Below, piece after piece: positions 1 through 6,500 of a stretch of DNA of 7,097 bases (position 1 is the first letter of the stretch; each line of letters opens with the position of its first letter). The stretch is from positions 1 to 7,097 of the forward strand of contig CALMRM010000253.1 of assembly GCA_937871605.1 (NCBI GenBank), written 5' to 3'. The DNA is from an uncultured Terriglobus sp. Lineage in GTDB: Bacteria > Acidobacteriota > Terriglobia > Terriglobales > Acidobacteriaceae. A model generated the notes under the pieces. The model was given only the letters and a program-made list of their open reading frames with translations, did no database searches and was not told the origin of the DNA. Position numbers and translations under genes: made by a program.

Positions 1-64
1 ATCCGATACCGTGTGCCTGCTGCAAGGGTACAGTCCGCAGCGGGCTGGCGAAGCGGCAGGCCGC

Positions 65-69
65 AGGAG
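65..69 (+). promoter_or_regulatory. Ribosome binding site of glgA
   Basis: AGGAG, 5 nt before the ATG at 75. It decides the start in favour of 75 over the GTG at 69, which overlaps the site itself. Seen directly in the sequence. Confidence 0.75.
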
Positions 70-74
70 TGTGG

Positions 75-1529
75 ATGCACATCGTTTTCGCAGCGTCGGA
101 GTGCAAGCCCTGGGCGCGAACGGGCGGGCTTGCGGATGTAGTTGGATCGCTGCCGCCGGTGCTGGCGGGCATGGGACACCGCATCACTACGTTTGTGCCG
201 TACTACCGCCTCGTGGCGCGCGGGTTACCGGGATTGCCGGTGACACTCGCCAGTGTGACAGTGCCGTTCAGCGGCTACCAGCGATTTGCGCGCGTGCTGG
301 ATGGCGGCGTGCGCGACGGCGTCCAGGTGTACTTTGTGGATTGCCCTGAGATGTTCGATCGCGAGGACTTTTATGGCACGCCGGGCGGCGACTACCCGGA
401 CAACTGGGAGCGGTTCGCCCTGTTCAGCCGCGTAGTCCTCGAGGCGACCAAGGTGCTGGGCGTGCCGGACATCTTCCACGCGCACGACTGGGAGACCGGT
501 CCGCTGCCCGCCATGCTGCGTTCGCTGTACTACTTCGACCCCGTACTGCGGCGTGTGCCCAGCGTGTTTACCATCCACAACGCGGAGTACCAGGGCCGCT
601 TTCCCGCGGAGATCGTGCCAAAGCTGCTGCTGCCGTGGCAGATGTATACGCCGGACGGCCTTGAGGGATATGGCACGGTTAACTTCCTGAAGGCCGGAAT
701 CGTCTACGCCGACGCCCTGACGACCGTCAGCCGGACCTACGCCGAGGAGATCCAAACGCCCGAGTATGGAGCCAGCCTCCATGGCATCTTGCGCACGCGG
801 CGCGAAGACCTCACCGGCATCCTGAACGGCGTGGACTACGGCGAGTGGAACCCGCAGCACGACACGCACATCGCCGCGCACTACAGTGCCGACGACCTCC
901 ATGGCAAGCGCGAGTGCCGCCGTGACCTCCTGCACGCATTCGGACTCGACCATGTGGGCGAGGGCACGGCGGTGCTCGGCATCGTTTCGCGCTTCGCCAT
1001 ACAGAAGGGCTTCGACCTGCTGGCGGATGCACTGCCCGGGCTCATGCGCGAGGACGTGGTGCTGATCGCGTGCGGCACGGGCGAGGAGTACTACGAACGG
1101 CTCATGCACGAGGCCGCCGCGCGGTACCCCGAGACCATGCGCGTTCAAAGCAGCTTTGACGACATGACCGCCCATAAAATCGAGGCAGGCAGCGACCTGT
1201 TCCTGATGCCTTCGCTCTACGAACCAGGCGGGCTCAACCAGCTCTACAGCCTGCGCTATGGCACCGTGCCCTTGGTGCGCGCCACCGGCGGCCTGGACGA
1301 CACGGTCGTCGAGCACCCGGAGGAGCAGCGCACCGGATACAAGTTCAGCGGCACATCCGGCGCGGACCTGCTGTCCACCGTGCAGCGCGCCCTCGCAGAC
1401 TTCCGCGACAAGGAGCGTTGGCAGGTCATCCAGCAACGCGGCATGCGGCAGGACTTCTCGTGGCGGAGCGCCGCCGAACGGTACGTTGAGATCTACCGTC
1501 GCTGCATTGAGCGGCGCGCACGACTGTGA
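75..1529 (+). CDS. glgA: Glycogen synthase (ADP-glucose alpha-1,4-glucosyltransferase), GT5
   Basis: Cytoplasmic GT-B enzyme that extends alpha-1,4-glucan chains from ADP-glucose in glycogen synthesis. The 484-aa protein matches the usual bacterial GlgA length. The N-terminal GT5 domain opens with a beta strand and the glycine loop RTGGLADVVGSLP (residues 15-27). HAHDWETG lies at 135-142 and TIHNAEYQG at 166-174. The C-terminal domain has SRFAIQKGFDLL with Arg306 and Lys311, then the sugar-binding LYEPGGLNQLYSLRYGT with Glu383, followed by TGGLDDTV. I chose ATG at 75 because AGGAG (65-69) lies 5 nt upstream and the family starts right before this strand; a GTG at 69 overlaps that ribosome site. 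The frame stays open to the window start. Oddities: Arg15 replaces the KTGGL lysine, and Gly385 replaces the Cys common after EP in enterobacterial enzymes. Family assignment is near certain. No other glg gene is in the window. Confidence 0.96.
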   Translation: MHIVFAASECKPWARTGGLADVVGSLPPVLAGMGHRITTFVPYYRLVARGLPGLPVTLASVTVPFSGYQRFARVLDGGVRDGVQVYFVDCPEMFDREDFYGTPGGDYPDNWERFALFSRVVLEATKVLGVPDIFHAHDWETGPLPAMLRSLYYFDPVLRRVPSVFTIHNAEYQGRFPAEIVPKLLLPWQMYTPDGLEGYGTVNFLKAGIVYADALTTVSRTYAEEIQTPEYGASLHGILRTRREDLTGILNGVDYGEWNPQHDTHIAAHYSADDLHGKRECRRDLLHAFGLDHVGEGTAVLGIVSRFAIQKGFDLLADALPGLMREDVVLIACGTGEEYYERLMHEAAARYPETMRVQSSFDDMTAHKIEAGSDLFLMPSLYEPGGLNQLYSLRYGTVPLVRATGGLDDTVVEHPEEQRTGYKFSGTSGADLLSTVQRALADFRDKERWQVIQQRGMRQDFSWRSAAERYVEIYRRCIERRARL

Positions 1530-1578
1530 GTGTCTGATATGACCGTGTTCTTCTTGCAGGATAAGTCGAGGTTGGATC

Positions 1579-1736
1579 GTGCGGGCTGAAAGCCCGCGTT
1601 GGCAAAGCCTGGGGCGTAGCCCCAGGTAGGTATACGTGATAGATCGTGCGGGCTAAAAGGCCGCGTTGTAAGAGCCTGGGGCAAAGCCCCAGGTAGGTGT
1701 GGGGTGGTGGATTTGCGGGCTGTAGGCCCGCGTTAT
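1579..1736. repeat. Tandem palindrome array, left side (A-B-A-B-A, 67-bp period)
   Basis: Five palindromes alternate between two kinds. A units are at 1581-1597 (GCGGGCTGAAAGCCCGC), 1648-1664 (GCGGGCTAAAAGGCCGC, one stem mismatch) and 1715-1731 (GCGGGCTGTAGGCCCGC). B units are at 1608-1626 (CCTGGGGCGTAGCCCCAGG) and 1675-1693 (CCTGGGGCAAAGCCCCAGG). A-to-A and B-to-B distances are all exactly 67 bp, so the unit is a 67-bp tandem repeat with the third copy cut off after GTTAT at 1736. B units are followed by TAGGT. The array fills most of the space between glgA and the transposase remnant. Such paired stem-loops resemble REP/BIME elements, and the adjacent transposase fits the known REP-RAYT association. 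No T-tract follows the stems, so they are not classical terminators. Confidence 0.9.
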
Positions 1737-1752
1737 CGGTGCGCTCGCACCG
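1737..1752. repeat. Foldback just downstream of the transposase stop
   Basis: CGGTGCG-CT-CGCACCG is a perfect 7-bp stem with a 2-nt spacer, 3 nt beyond the transposase stop codon and directly after GTTAT of the inner A repeat. It may be the right-end recognition hairpin of the element. It lacks a T-run on either strand, so it is a poor intrinsic terminator. Confidence 0.7.
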
Positions 1753-1755
1753 CCT

Positions 1756-2207
1756 CTAGTCCCACACGAACCGTTCGTCGAACGCCACGCCATATTTTGT
1801 GAACAGGGTTCGCATCTCGGCCTGGTAGTCGCGTTTGCGATGGTGGGTGGCTTGTGCGTCGATGTATTCCAACAACGCTTGGCGATCGACAGGGCAACGG
1901 AGAACGCGGCATAGCCACGCTGCCAGCCGAAGGAGGCAAACTCCGATCCTTTTGTCTTGATCCACTTGGACGAAGACACCTTGAGCGCTTCTACCAGTTT
2001 TGCCACAGTCGCGTTGCGGGCCAGCAGTACGGCGATGTGCACATGGTCTTCTACGCCGCCCACGCGGAAGCAGAAGTTCTCGCCGGCTCCGGCCACCGAG
2101 GCCATGTAGGCGTGGAGTTCCGGGCGAATAGTGTCGTTTAGCCACGCCTTCCGATCCTTCGTGCTGAAGATGATGTGGACCAGCAGCAACGACAGGCTTT
2201 GTGGCAT
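1756..2207 (-). pseudogene. Y1 (HUH) transposase, IS200/IS605 TnpA or RAYT family, frameshifted
   Basis: Single-strand DNA transposase. Restoring one base gives about 150 aa, the normal family length. Reading from ATG 2207, the metal-binding HUH motif is seen as GGVEDHVHIAVLL (His55, His57), then KVSSSKWIKT and GWQRGYAAFSVALS to about residue 107. The frame then breaks. The family C-terminus resumes one frame over at 1887: DRQALLEYIDAQATHHRKR with the catalytic Tyr at about 115, ending DERFVWD and stop TAG at 1758-1756. From the Ser codon to the Tyr codon there are 20 nt where the family spacing I recall needs 21, which points to a net one-base loss near 1888, inside TC^G. Without correction the first frame runs on into the left palindrome array, ending at 1653, and loses the Tyr. 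A further in-frame ATG at 2240 lies inside the repeat and is less likely. No good ribosome site is visible. No heptamer slippery site is seen, so decay or a sequencing error is more likely than programmed frameshifting. Confidence 0.88.
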
Positions 2208-2224
2208 ACGCGGCAGTATAGCCG

Positions 2225-2238
2225 GCCACTTGCGTGGC
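2225..2238. repeat. Foldback upstream of the transposase start
   Basis: GCCAC-TTGC-GTGGC is a perfect 5-bp stem with a 4-nt loop, touching the inner A' repeat at 2239 and 17 nt upstream of the transposase ATG (2207, - strand). It mirrors the foldback at 1737-1752: read inward, both follow GTTAT directly. It may be the left-end hairpin. A 5-bp stem alone could arise by chance. Confidence 0.5.
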
Positions 2239-2326
2239 ATAACGCGGGCCTACAGCCCGCACCTTTGCGCGGCACATCTACCTGGGGCTGCGCCCCAGGC
2301 TTTTACAACACGGGCCTTCAGCCCGT
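2239..2326. repeat. Palindrome array, right side (inverted copy: A'-B'-A')
   Basis: This is the left array in opposite orientation. A' is at 2244-2260 (GCGGGCCTACAGCCCGC), B' at 2281-2299 (CCTGGGGCTGCGCCCCAGG) and the outer A' at 2310-2326 (ACGGGCCTTCAGCCCGT). A' to A' spacing is 66 bp against 67 on the left. Positions 2239-2260 are a perfect 22-bp reverse complement of 1715-1736. On the - strand the wider block (A, GTTGTAA, AGCCTGGGGC, CCCCAGGTAG, A, GTTAT) parallels 1646-1736 almost element by element. The outer palindrome overlaps the last two codons and the stop of the permease (2318-2320). Confidence 0.9.
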
Positions 2327-3706
2327 CTGCTTGCGTTTGCGGTCGAAGTAGAAGAAGAGCGGTACCCCGCACACGATGACGAGGCAGCCGAGCAGGGTGT
2401 TGCGCGGGTCGTCTACGAGTTGGAAGATGGTGAGTGCCAGCGCGGCGGCGATAAACAGGATCGGCACGACAGGGTAGCCGGGCGTGGAGAAGGCGCGCGG
2501 CTTGCCTGCCTGCCCGTCGCGTTTGCGAAAGACGAAGACGGTGCTGACGGCAAGGCCGTAGGTGAGCCACTCGGCAAAGATGGCCAGCGAGAACAGTGCC
2601 TGAAAGCGGCCCACCGCGAAGATGAGTACGGAGCCGAGCAGCGACTGGGCGACGAGCGCGGTGACCGGCGTTTGCAGGCGCGGGTGGACGCGGGCGATGG
2701 CGGAGAAAAAGAGGCGGTCGCGCGCCGCCGCGAAGCCGATGCGCGCGCCCGAGAGCGTGGTGCCCACCAGCGTGGCGGAGATGCTGACCGCCATGCCGAC
2801 CGAGACCAGCGCTGCGCCCCAGCCGATGCCGCGCGAGCGGAGCACTACGTGCAGTGCGTCTGCTGCGGGCCGGTCTGCTGCGGCCAGTGCGGTGGCGGGC
2901 AGCACGTACTGGATGGCCGCATTGGTGAGCATGTACAGGCCGCCCACCACCAGCACGCCGCCGATGAAGGCGATGGGCAGGTTGTGCTGCGGCTCCTTCG
3001 TTTCGCCTGCGACGGCGGCCACGTCGGACCAGCCGTCGTACGCCCACAGTGCCGCGATCAACGCCACCATGAACCCGGCGATGCCGCCGCGTGCGCCCGG
3101 GAAGAGGGAGTGAAAGTGCGACGCGCTACCCAATGGTCCCGCGAAGACGAAGCAGCTGACCGCGATGGTGGCGATGATTGCGACCTTGAGCACGGTGAGA
3201 CCGAGCTGCACGTCTGCCGCCTTGCGTGTGCCGTAGATGTCGAGCGCGGTGACCAGCCACAGCGCGATCAGCCCGGCGACTTGGCCCCACGTCATGCGGA
3301 GAAACGCCGGATCGCTGAAGAACGCGAACACAGAGAAGGTGGCCAGCGTGCGCACCAGGCCGCTGACGACAGAGGCGATGGACGCGGGCTTGGCGATGGT
3401 CCACCACGTCCACATGTAAAGGAACCCGGTCAGGTCGCCGTAGGCTTCGCGCAGAAAGGCATATTCGCCGCCGTACGCCGGGCGGCTGCTGGCGATCTCC
3501 GCGTAGCACAGCGCTCCGAAGAGCGAGAGCAGGCCGCCCACAATCCACACCGCGTACACCTGGCCGGAACTGCCCACGGCGGCGATCATTTCGCGTGGCA
3601 CCAGGAAGATGCCGGAGCCAATGATAATGCCGACGACCATGGACATGGCGTGGCGCGCGCCCAGCACACGCGGCAGTTCGTGCCCGGATTGCGATTCGGG
3701 GTTCAT
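2318..3706 (-). CDS. APC-superfamily amino acid permease (LAT/SteT-like)
   Basis: Inner-membrane amino acid transporter or exchanger of 462 aa with about 12 predicted hydrophobic segments, normal for the family. TM1 carries the unwound substrate motif GIIIGSGIFLVP (26-37). SRPAYGGEYAFLREAYGDLTG follows at 74-94, and ALWAYDGWSDVAAVAGETKEP in the TM6 region at 219-239 is the LAT-type signature. A conserved cytosolic segment, GARIGFAAARDRLFF, lies at 320-334. The protein ends in a basic tail, DRKRKQTG. I chose ATG 3706 because MNPES...LPRVLGARHAMSMVVG is the normal start of this family. Upstream in-frame starts (3727, 3823) add residues translated from the CTTTGCGG repeat region and are unlikely. 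No strong ribosome site is visible. The substrate cannot be told from sequence. The stop codon and last two residues lie in a mobile-type palindrome, so the original C-terminus may have been altered. Confidence 0.92.
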   Translation of the reverse strand: MNPESQSGHELPRVLGARHAMSMVVGIIIGSGIFLVPREMIAAVGSSGQVYAVWIVGGLLSLFGALCYAEIASSRPAYGGEYAFLREAYGDLTGFLYMWTWWTIAKPASIASVVSGLVRTLATFSVFAFFSDPAFLRMTWGQVAGLIALWLVTALDIYGTRKAADVQLGLTVLKVAIIATIAVSCFVFAGPLGSASHFHSLFPGARGGIAGFMVALIAALWAYDGWSDVAAVAGETKEPQHNLPIAFIGGVLVVGGLYMLTNAAIQYVLPATALAAADRPAADALHVVLRSRGIGWGAALVSVGMAVSISATLVGTTLSGARIGFAAARDRLFFSAIARVHPRLQTPVTALVAQSLLGSVLIFAVGRFQALFSLAIFAEWLTYGLAVSTVFVFRKRDGQAGKPRAFSTPGYPVVPILFIAAALALTIFQLVDDPRNTLLGCLVIVCGVPLFFYFDRKRKQTG

Positions 3707-3779
3707 GCGGTGTTTGCAGCCTAGCATTTCCCATGCAGGGGCGTGCTGTGAGGAGCTGTGCCCGGGATGAGCGAGGAGC

Positions 3780-3860
3780 GTCCACAAAGTACGCCAAGTT
3801 GGCGCAGAGTACGCAAAGAACATTGCGGCTCTTTGCGGAACCTTTGCGGACTTTGCGGAC
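3780..3860. repeat. Iterated CTTTGCGGA / CGCAAAG repeat forming a large imperfect foldback
   Basis: The right half has CTTTGCGGA three times (3831-3839, 3842-3850, 3851-3859), preceded by CATTGCGG. The left half has degenerate reverse-complement units: CACAAAGTACG, CGCCAAG, CGCAGAGTACG, CGCAAAGAAC. The block starts GTCCACAAAG and ends CTTTGCGGAC, so the two about 40-bp arms can pair imperfectly over their length. It lies in the 179-bp gap between the stop of the glycosyltransferase (3886) and the start of the permease (3706), both on the - strand. Its role is unknown. It could act as a transcriptional attenuator or be a miniature repeat family. The rest of the gap (3707-3779, 3861-3885) holds nothing I recognise. 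Confidence 0.75.
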
Positions 3861-3885
3861 GCTCTTCGCCAAATGCACGAGCCGT

Positions 3886-5454
3886 TCAGTAGTAGAACTT
3901 GCTGGCAGCCCAGTCCTGCTGCAGCGGCACGCGACGGTGGCGCACGAGAAAGATGGGGTGGTGCTCGAAGGGCATGGCCAGCGGGTGGTTTGCCATGCCG
4001 ACGACTTCGACCTGCTCATAGTAGTGGTGCAGCTTTTCCGGCGTGGTGTCCGCGTCGATGATCATGACTTCGGCGTCCAGGCCGCGCGTGCCCCAAAGCC
4101 AATAGGTGTTGTGCTCGCTGATGACGGGCGGCAGGTTGCGGCCCAGGAACTCCATGGCTCCTGCCTCGCCATAGTTGCCGCAGAAGATGCCCACGTGGGC
4201 GCGGTCTGAGGGAGGCAGCTGCGCCACGATGCGGGAGACGGTGTCCACCTGCTCCTGCCAGCCGAAACGGTCGGCAAAGAACTGCGGCAGGGCCGCGTGC
4301 ACGCTCTCGGAGTCAGAGTTGGGCAGGTGCAGTGCCGCGGCGTACCGCTGGAAGGCTTGCGGGCGCAGCAGGGGATTGCTGGCGGGCAGGAAGACGAGCG
4401 CCACAAGGCATACGGCAGCTTCAAAAAGTGGAAAGGCGACGAGCCTGTCCTGCTGGACAGCGGATTTGCGACGGAAGCGGGTTTGCCATGCGACCCCGCC
4501 TGCGGCGAACAGGATGGGGTAGACCGGTGCGACGTAATAGTCCTTTGCGCCGAGCGCCATCATTCCGGCGAGGAAGAACAGGTACATGAGCCCGAGCCAG
4601 CGGCGATCGGTACGGCGCAGCAGGTGGACCAAGCCGGCCATCCATACGGGTGAGCCGAGCGGGCCGAGCACCAGTACCTGGTTGAGAAGAAAGGCGAGCG
4701 GTGGCAGGCGCAGGTTCTTGCCGCCAGCGCGCCCGTTGCGCAGAAATTCCAGCGTGGGCCAGCTGTGGTGCAGTTGCCAGACGATGTTGGGCGAAGCGAT
4801 CAGCACGAGCAGGGCGATGCCGAAGGCTGCCTGGCGTGTGAACAGTAGCCTTCGCTGCGGTGTGAGCAGCAGGGCACCGGCGAGCGCCAGTAGAAAGAAG
4901 ACTTCGGACGGTTTGTTCAGCAGACCGAGCCCGGCGGAGACGCCCAGGACTGCCCACCACAACCACGCCGAGCCGCCACGCAGGATCATGAGCAGCGCAA
5001 GGAGGCATGGCATCCACAAGGCGGACTCCCAACTGTTCATGGACAGGTAGCCGTCCGCGCCAAGGTAGAGCGGCACGGTGAGCACCGCAAGCATAGCCAG
5101 TGCCTGTGCGGAGCGCCTGCCGCCTAATGCCCAGCACAGAAGCCCGGTCAGGCCGACACGGATCGCGCCGCCTAACGCGGAGAGGATGCGGATACCGAGC
5201 AGCGAGTCACCGAACAGTAGCTCGGACAGGCGCGCCTGCACGGCCACCAGCGGACCATGGTCCACGTAGCCCCACGCTAGGTGGCGCCCGCAGGCAATGT
5301 AGTAAAACTCGTCGCGAAAGTAGCCGTAGCCAATGTGCCGCTGCCACAGCGTGCTCCCGATGTGGAACAGCAGCTTGGCGACGGCACATGCAAGTGCCAG
5401 CCAAAGGGCAGGCCGCAGCGACTCACCATCTGCTGCAGGGCTGGTTCGGTTCAT
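3886..5454 (-). CDS. GT39/ArnT-family membrane glycosyltransferase
   Basis: Integral membrane glycosyltransferase of the GT-C fold (PMT_2/ArnT-like), which normally moves a sugar from a polyprenyl-phosphate donor to a lipid or protein on the periplasmic side. The 522-aa protein has TM1 at about 15-35. The first external loop then carries the expected acidic pair in YGYFRDEFYYIACGRHLAWG (Asp48, Glu49), followed by GYVDHGPL. Many hydrophobic segments follow to about residue 355, including LGLLNKPSEVFFLLALAG and WQLHHSWPTLEFLRNGR (226-242). The soluble C-terminal part (about 360-522) has CGNYGEAGAMEFLG and SEHNTYWLWG, which I recall from acidobacterial and planctomycete members. I chose ATG 5454 because residues before it (possible start 5520) are not membrane-like and the family begins shortly before TM1. 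No clear ribosome site precedes either start. Acceptor and sugar are unknown. Confidence 0.88.
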   Translation of the reverse strand: MNRTSPAADGESLRPALWLALACAVAKLLFHIGSTLWQRHIGYGYFRDEFYYIACGRHLAWGYVDHGPLVAVQARLSELLFGDSLLGIRILSALGGAIRVGLTGLLCWALGGRRSAQALAMLAVLTVPLYLGADGYLSMNSWESALWMPCLLALLMILRGGSAWLWWAVLGVSAGLGLLNKPSEVFFLLALAGALLLTPQRRLLFTRQAAFGIALLVLIASPNIVWQLHHSWPTLEFLRNGRAGGKNLRLPPLAFLLNQVLVLGPLGSPVWMAGLVHLLRRTDRRWLGLMYLFFLAGMMALGAKDYYVAPVYPILFAAGGVAWQTRFRRKSAVQQDRLVAFPLFEAAVCLVALVFLPASNPLLRPQAFQRYAAALHLPNSDSESVHAALPQFFADRFGWQEQVDTVSRIVAQLPPSDRAHVGIFCGNYGEAGAMEFLGRNLPPVISEHNTYWLWGTRGLDAEVMIIDADTTPEKLHHYYEQVEVVGMANHPLAMPFEHHPIFLVRHRRVPLQQDWAASKFYY

Positions 5455-5546
5455 GCGGGAAGCATACGCATTTTGTACGGTAAAGGTTCCGTGCGGACAC
5501 TGGCAGAGGGGAAGCTGCATCCTACAGCGGAACAGGATGGCAGCAC

Positions 5547-5552
5547 AGGAGA
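5547..5552 (+). promoter_or_regulatory. Ribosome binding site of the ypfJ-like gene
   Basis: AGGAGA with 6 nt before the ATG at 5559. It supports that start. It lies in the 104-bp gap shared with the divergent glycosyltransferase gene; no convincing sigma-70 promoter was found there on either strand. Confidence 0.75.
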
Positions 5553-5558
5553 CGGTAC

Positions 5559-6473
5559 ATGGACTGGACGCCCGGCGGGGTAAGCAGCGACATTGAGGAC
5601 AGGCGGGGCGACTCCGGGGGTGGTGGCGGCTTCAACCTTGGCGGCGGTGGTGGTGGCTTGGGGATCGTCGGCTTCATCCTCGTCGTGGGTTTCGGTTTGC
5701 TGACCGGTCACGGGTTTCTGGGCAGCATTCTGGGAGGCCTGGCAGGTGGCGGCATGGGCGGTGGCGTGCCTGTGCAGCAGCAGCGGCAGCAGACCGACGG
5801 CCCGGTGCAGGATAGCGCGAGCGAGCACCGCGATGTGCAGCTGGTGTCGTTTGTGCTGGACGACGCGCAGAAGACCTGGGCCACGCTGCTGCCGCAAGAG
5901 GCTGGACATAATTACCGCAAAGCAAAGTTGGTGCTTTTCCGGAATGAAACGCAGTCGGGCTGCGGCGATGCACAAGCTGCCACCGGGCCGTTCTACTGCC
6001 CGGAGGACGAGCGCGTGTACATCGACCTGGACTTCTGGGATGAGCTGAAGCGGCTGGGCGGGAATGACTCGGAGTTTGCGCAGGCGTACGTCATCACACA
6101 TGAGCTAGGCCATCACGTGCAGAACATCCTGGGAACAGAGGCAAAGGTGCAGCAGGCCATGCGCAATCCTTCGACGCGGTCTGCGGCCTCTGTCGACCTG
6201 GAGCTGCAGGCGGATTGCTACGCGGGCGTGTGGGCGCACACCACACAGCAGCGCAACATCATCGACGGCAAGGATGTGAATGAGGCGTTGAACAATGCCG
6301 CTGCTGTGGGCGACGACCACATCCAGAAGATGCAGCGCGGCACCGTGAGCCCGGAGAACTTTACCCACGGCACCAGTGCCGAACGGCAGGGTTGGTTCAA
6401 GCGCGGCCTGAGCACGGGGCAGGTGAGTGCGTGCAACACCTTCCAGGCGGGCGCGGACGGCTTCGGTGGCTAA
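5559..6473 (+). CDS. ypfJ: YpfJ-family membrane-anchored neutral zinc metallopeptidase
   Basis: Predicted zinc peptidase of 304 aa, the usual size for this family (putative neutral zinc metallopeptidase, PF04228 type). The N-terminus SSDIEDRRGDSGGGGG (9-24) leads into a glycine-rich stretch and one hydrophobic segment (about 34-60), likely a membrane anchor. A Gln-rich linker (73-78) joins it to the catalytic domain. The zincin motif is HELGHH at 181-186 (His181, Glu182, His185), and ELQADCYAGVWA (215-226) supplies the probable third ligand (Glu215 or Asp219). Conserved family segments NYRKAKLVLF, SGCG, GPFYCPED, VYIDLDFWDEL and HVGDD-like AVGDDHIQ are present. Cys135/Cys147 and Cys220/Cys292 could form disulfides, which suggests a periplasmic domain. 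It stands divergent from the GT39 gene and 58 nt before the next ORF. Its physiological substrate is not known. All catalytic residues look intact. Confidence 0.95.
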   Translation: MDWTPGGVSSDIEDRRGDSGGGGGFNLGGGGGGLGIVGFILVVGFGLLTGHGFLGSILGGLAGGGMGGGVPVQQQRQQTDGPVQDSASEHRDVQLVSFVLDDAQKTWATLLPQEAGHNYRKAKLVLFRNETQSGCGDAQAATGPFYCPEDERVYIDLDFWDELKRLGGNDSEFAQAYVITHELGHHVQNILGTEAKVQQAMRNPSTRSAASVDLELQADCYAGVWAHTTQQRNIIDGKDVNEALNNAAAVGDDHIQKMQRGTVSPENFTHGTSAERQGWFKRGLSTGQVSACNTFQAGADGFGG

Positions 6474-6500
6474 CGCACCATCTTTTCAGCGTCTTTGTAT

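Larger units (their letters stand above)
1715..2260 (-). mobile_element. IS200/REP-associated (RAYT-like) element with inverted palindromic ends
   Basis: A single-gene element: a Y1 transposase bounded by a perfect 22-bp inverted repeat (1715-1736 and 2239-2260). Just inside each repeat, after GTTAT read inward, lies a small foldback (1737-1752 and 2225-2238). IS200/IS605 and RAYT enzymes are known to recognise subterminal hairpins rather than classical terminal inverted repeats, so the architecture fits. The true excision boundaries cannot be fixed from one copy. They could be the inner foldbacks, the inner A repeats, or the whole 1579-2326 array. The enzyme is frameshifted, so the copy is probably no longer self-mobile but could be moved in trans. 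Confidence 0.65.

Noticed and set aside
11..349. 112-aa open frame overlapping the glgA start
   Set aside because: It overlaps the conserved GlgA N-terminus in another frame, with Arg/Gly/Ala-rich content and no family resemblance.
225..1436. 403-aa open frame on the - strand
   Set aside because: It is antisense to glgA, has no recognisable motif, and is explained by third-position GC bias of glgA.
1608..1693. B palindromes as intrinsic terminators for glgA
   Set aside because: The stems are strong but no T-run follows on either strand, and their repetition inside a mobile array explains them better.
1579..1736. Regularly spaced repeats suggesting a CRISPR array
   Set aside because: The period is a whole duplicated 67-bp unit holding two palindromes; the sequence between repeats is itself repeated and not unique like spacers, and no cas gene is present.
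2420..3724. 434-aa open frame on the + strand
   Set aside because: It lies wholly antisense to the well-supported amino acid permease, and its product is a low-complexity Arg/Ala/Asp/Gly-rich string without any domain; it is a GC-codon shadow.
5470..5505. Promoter for the glycosyltransferase (TACAAA on the - strand)
   Set aside because: The -10-like TACAAA matches 4 of 6, but the hexamer 17 bp upstream (GTGTCC) matches only 3 of 6; too weak to call.
5601..5665. G-quadruplex in the glycine-codon stretch of the peptidase gene
   Set aside because: G-runs of three or more are few and widely spaced, and most of the sequence is GGT/GGC glycine codons required by the conserved Gly-rich N-terminus.
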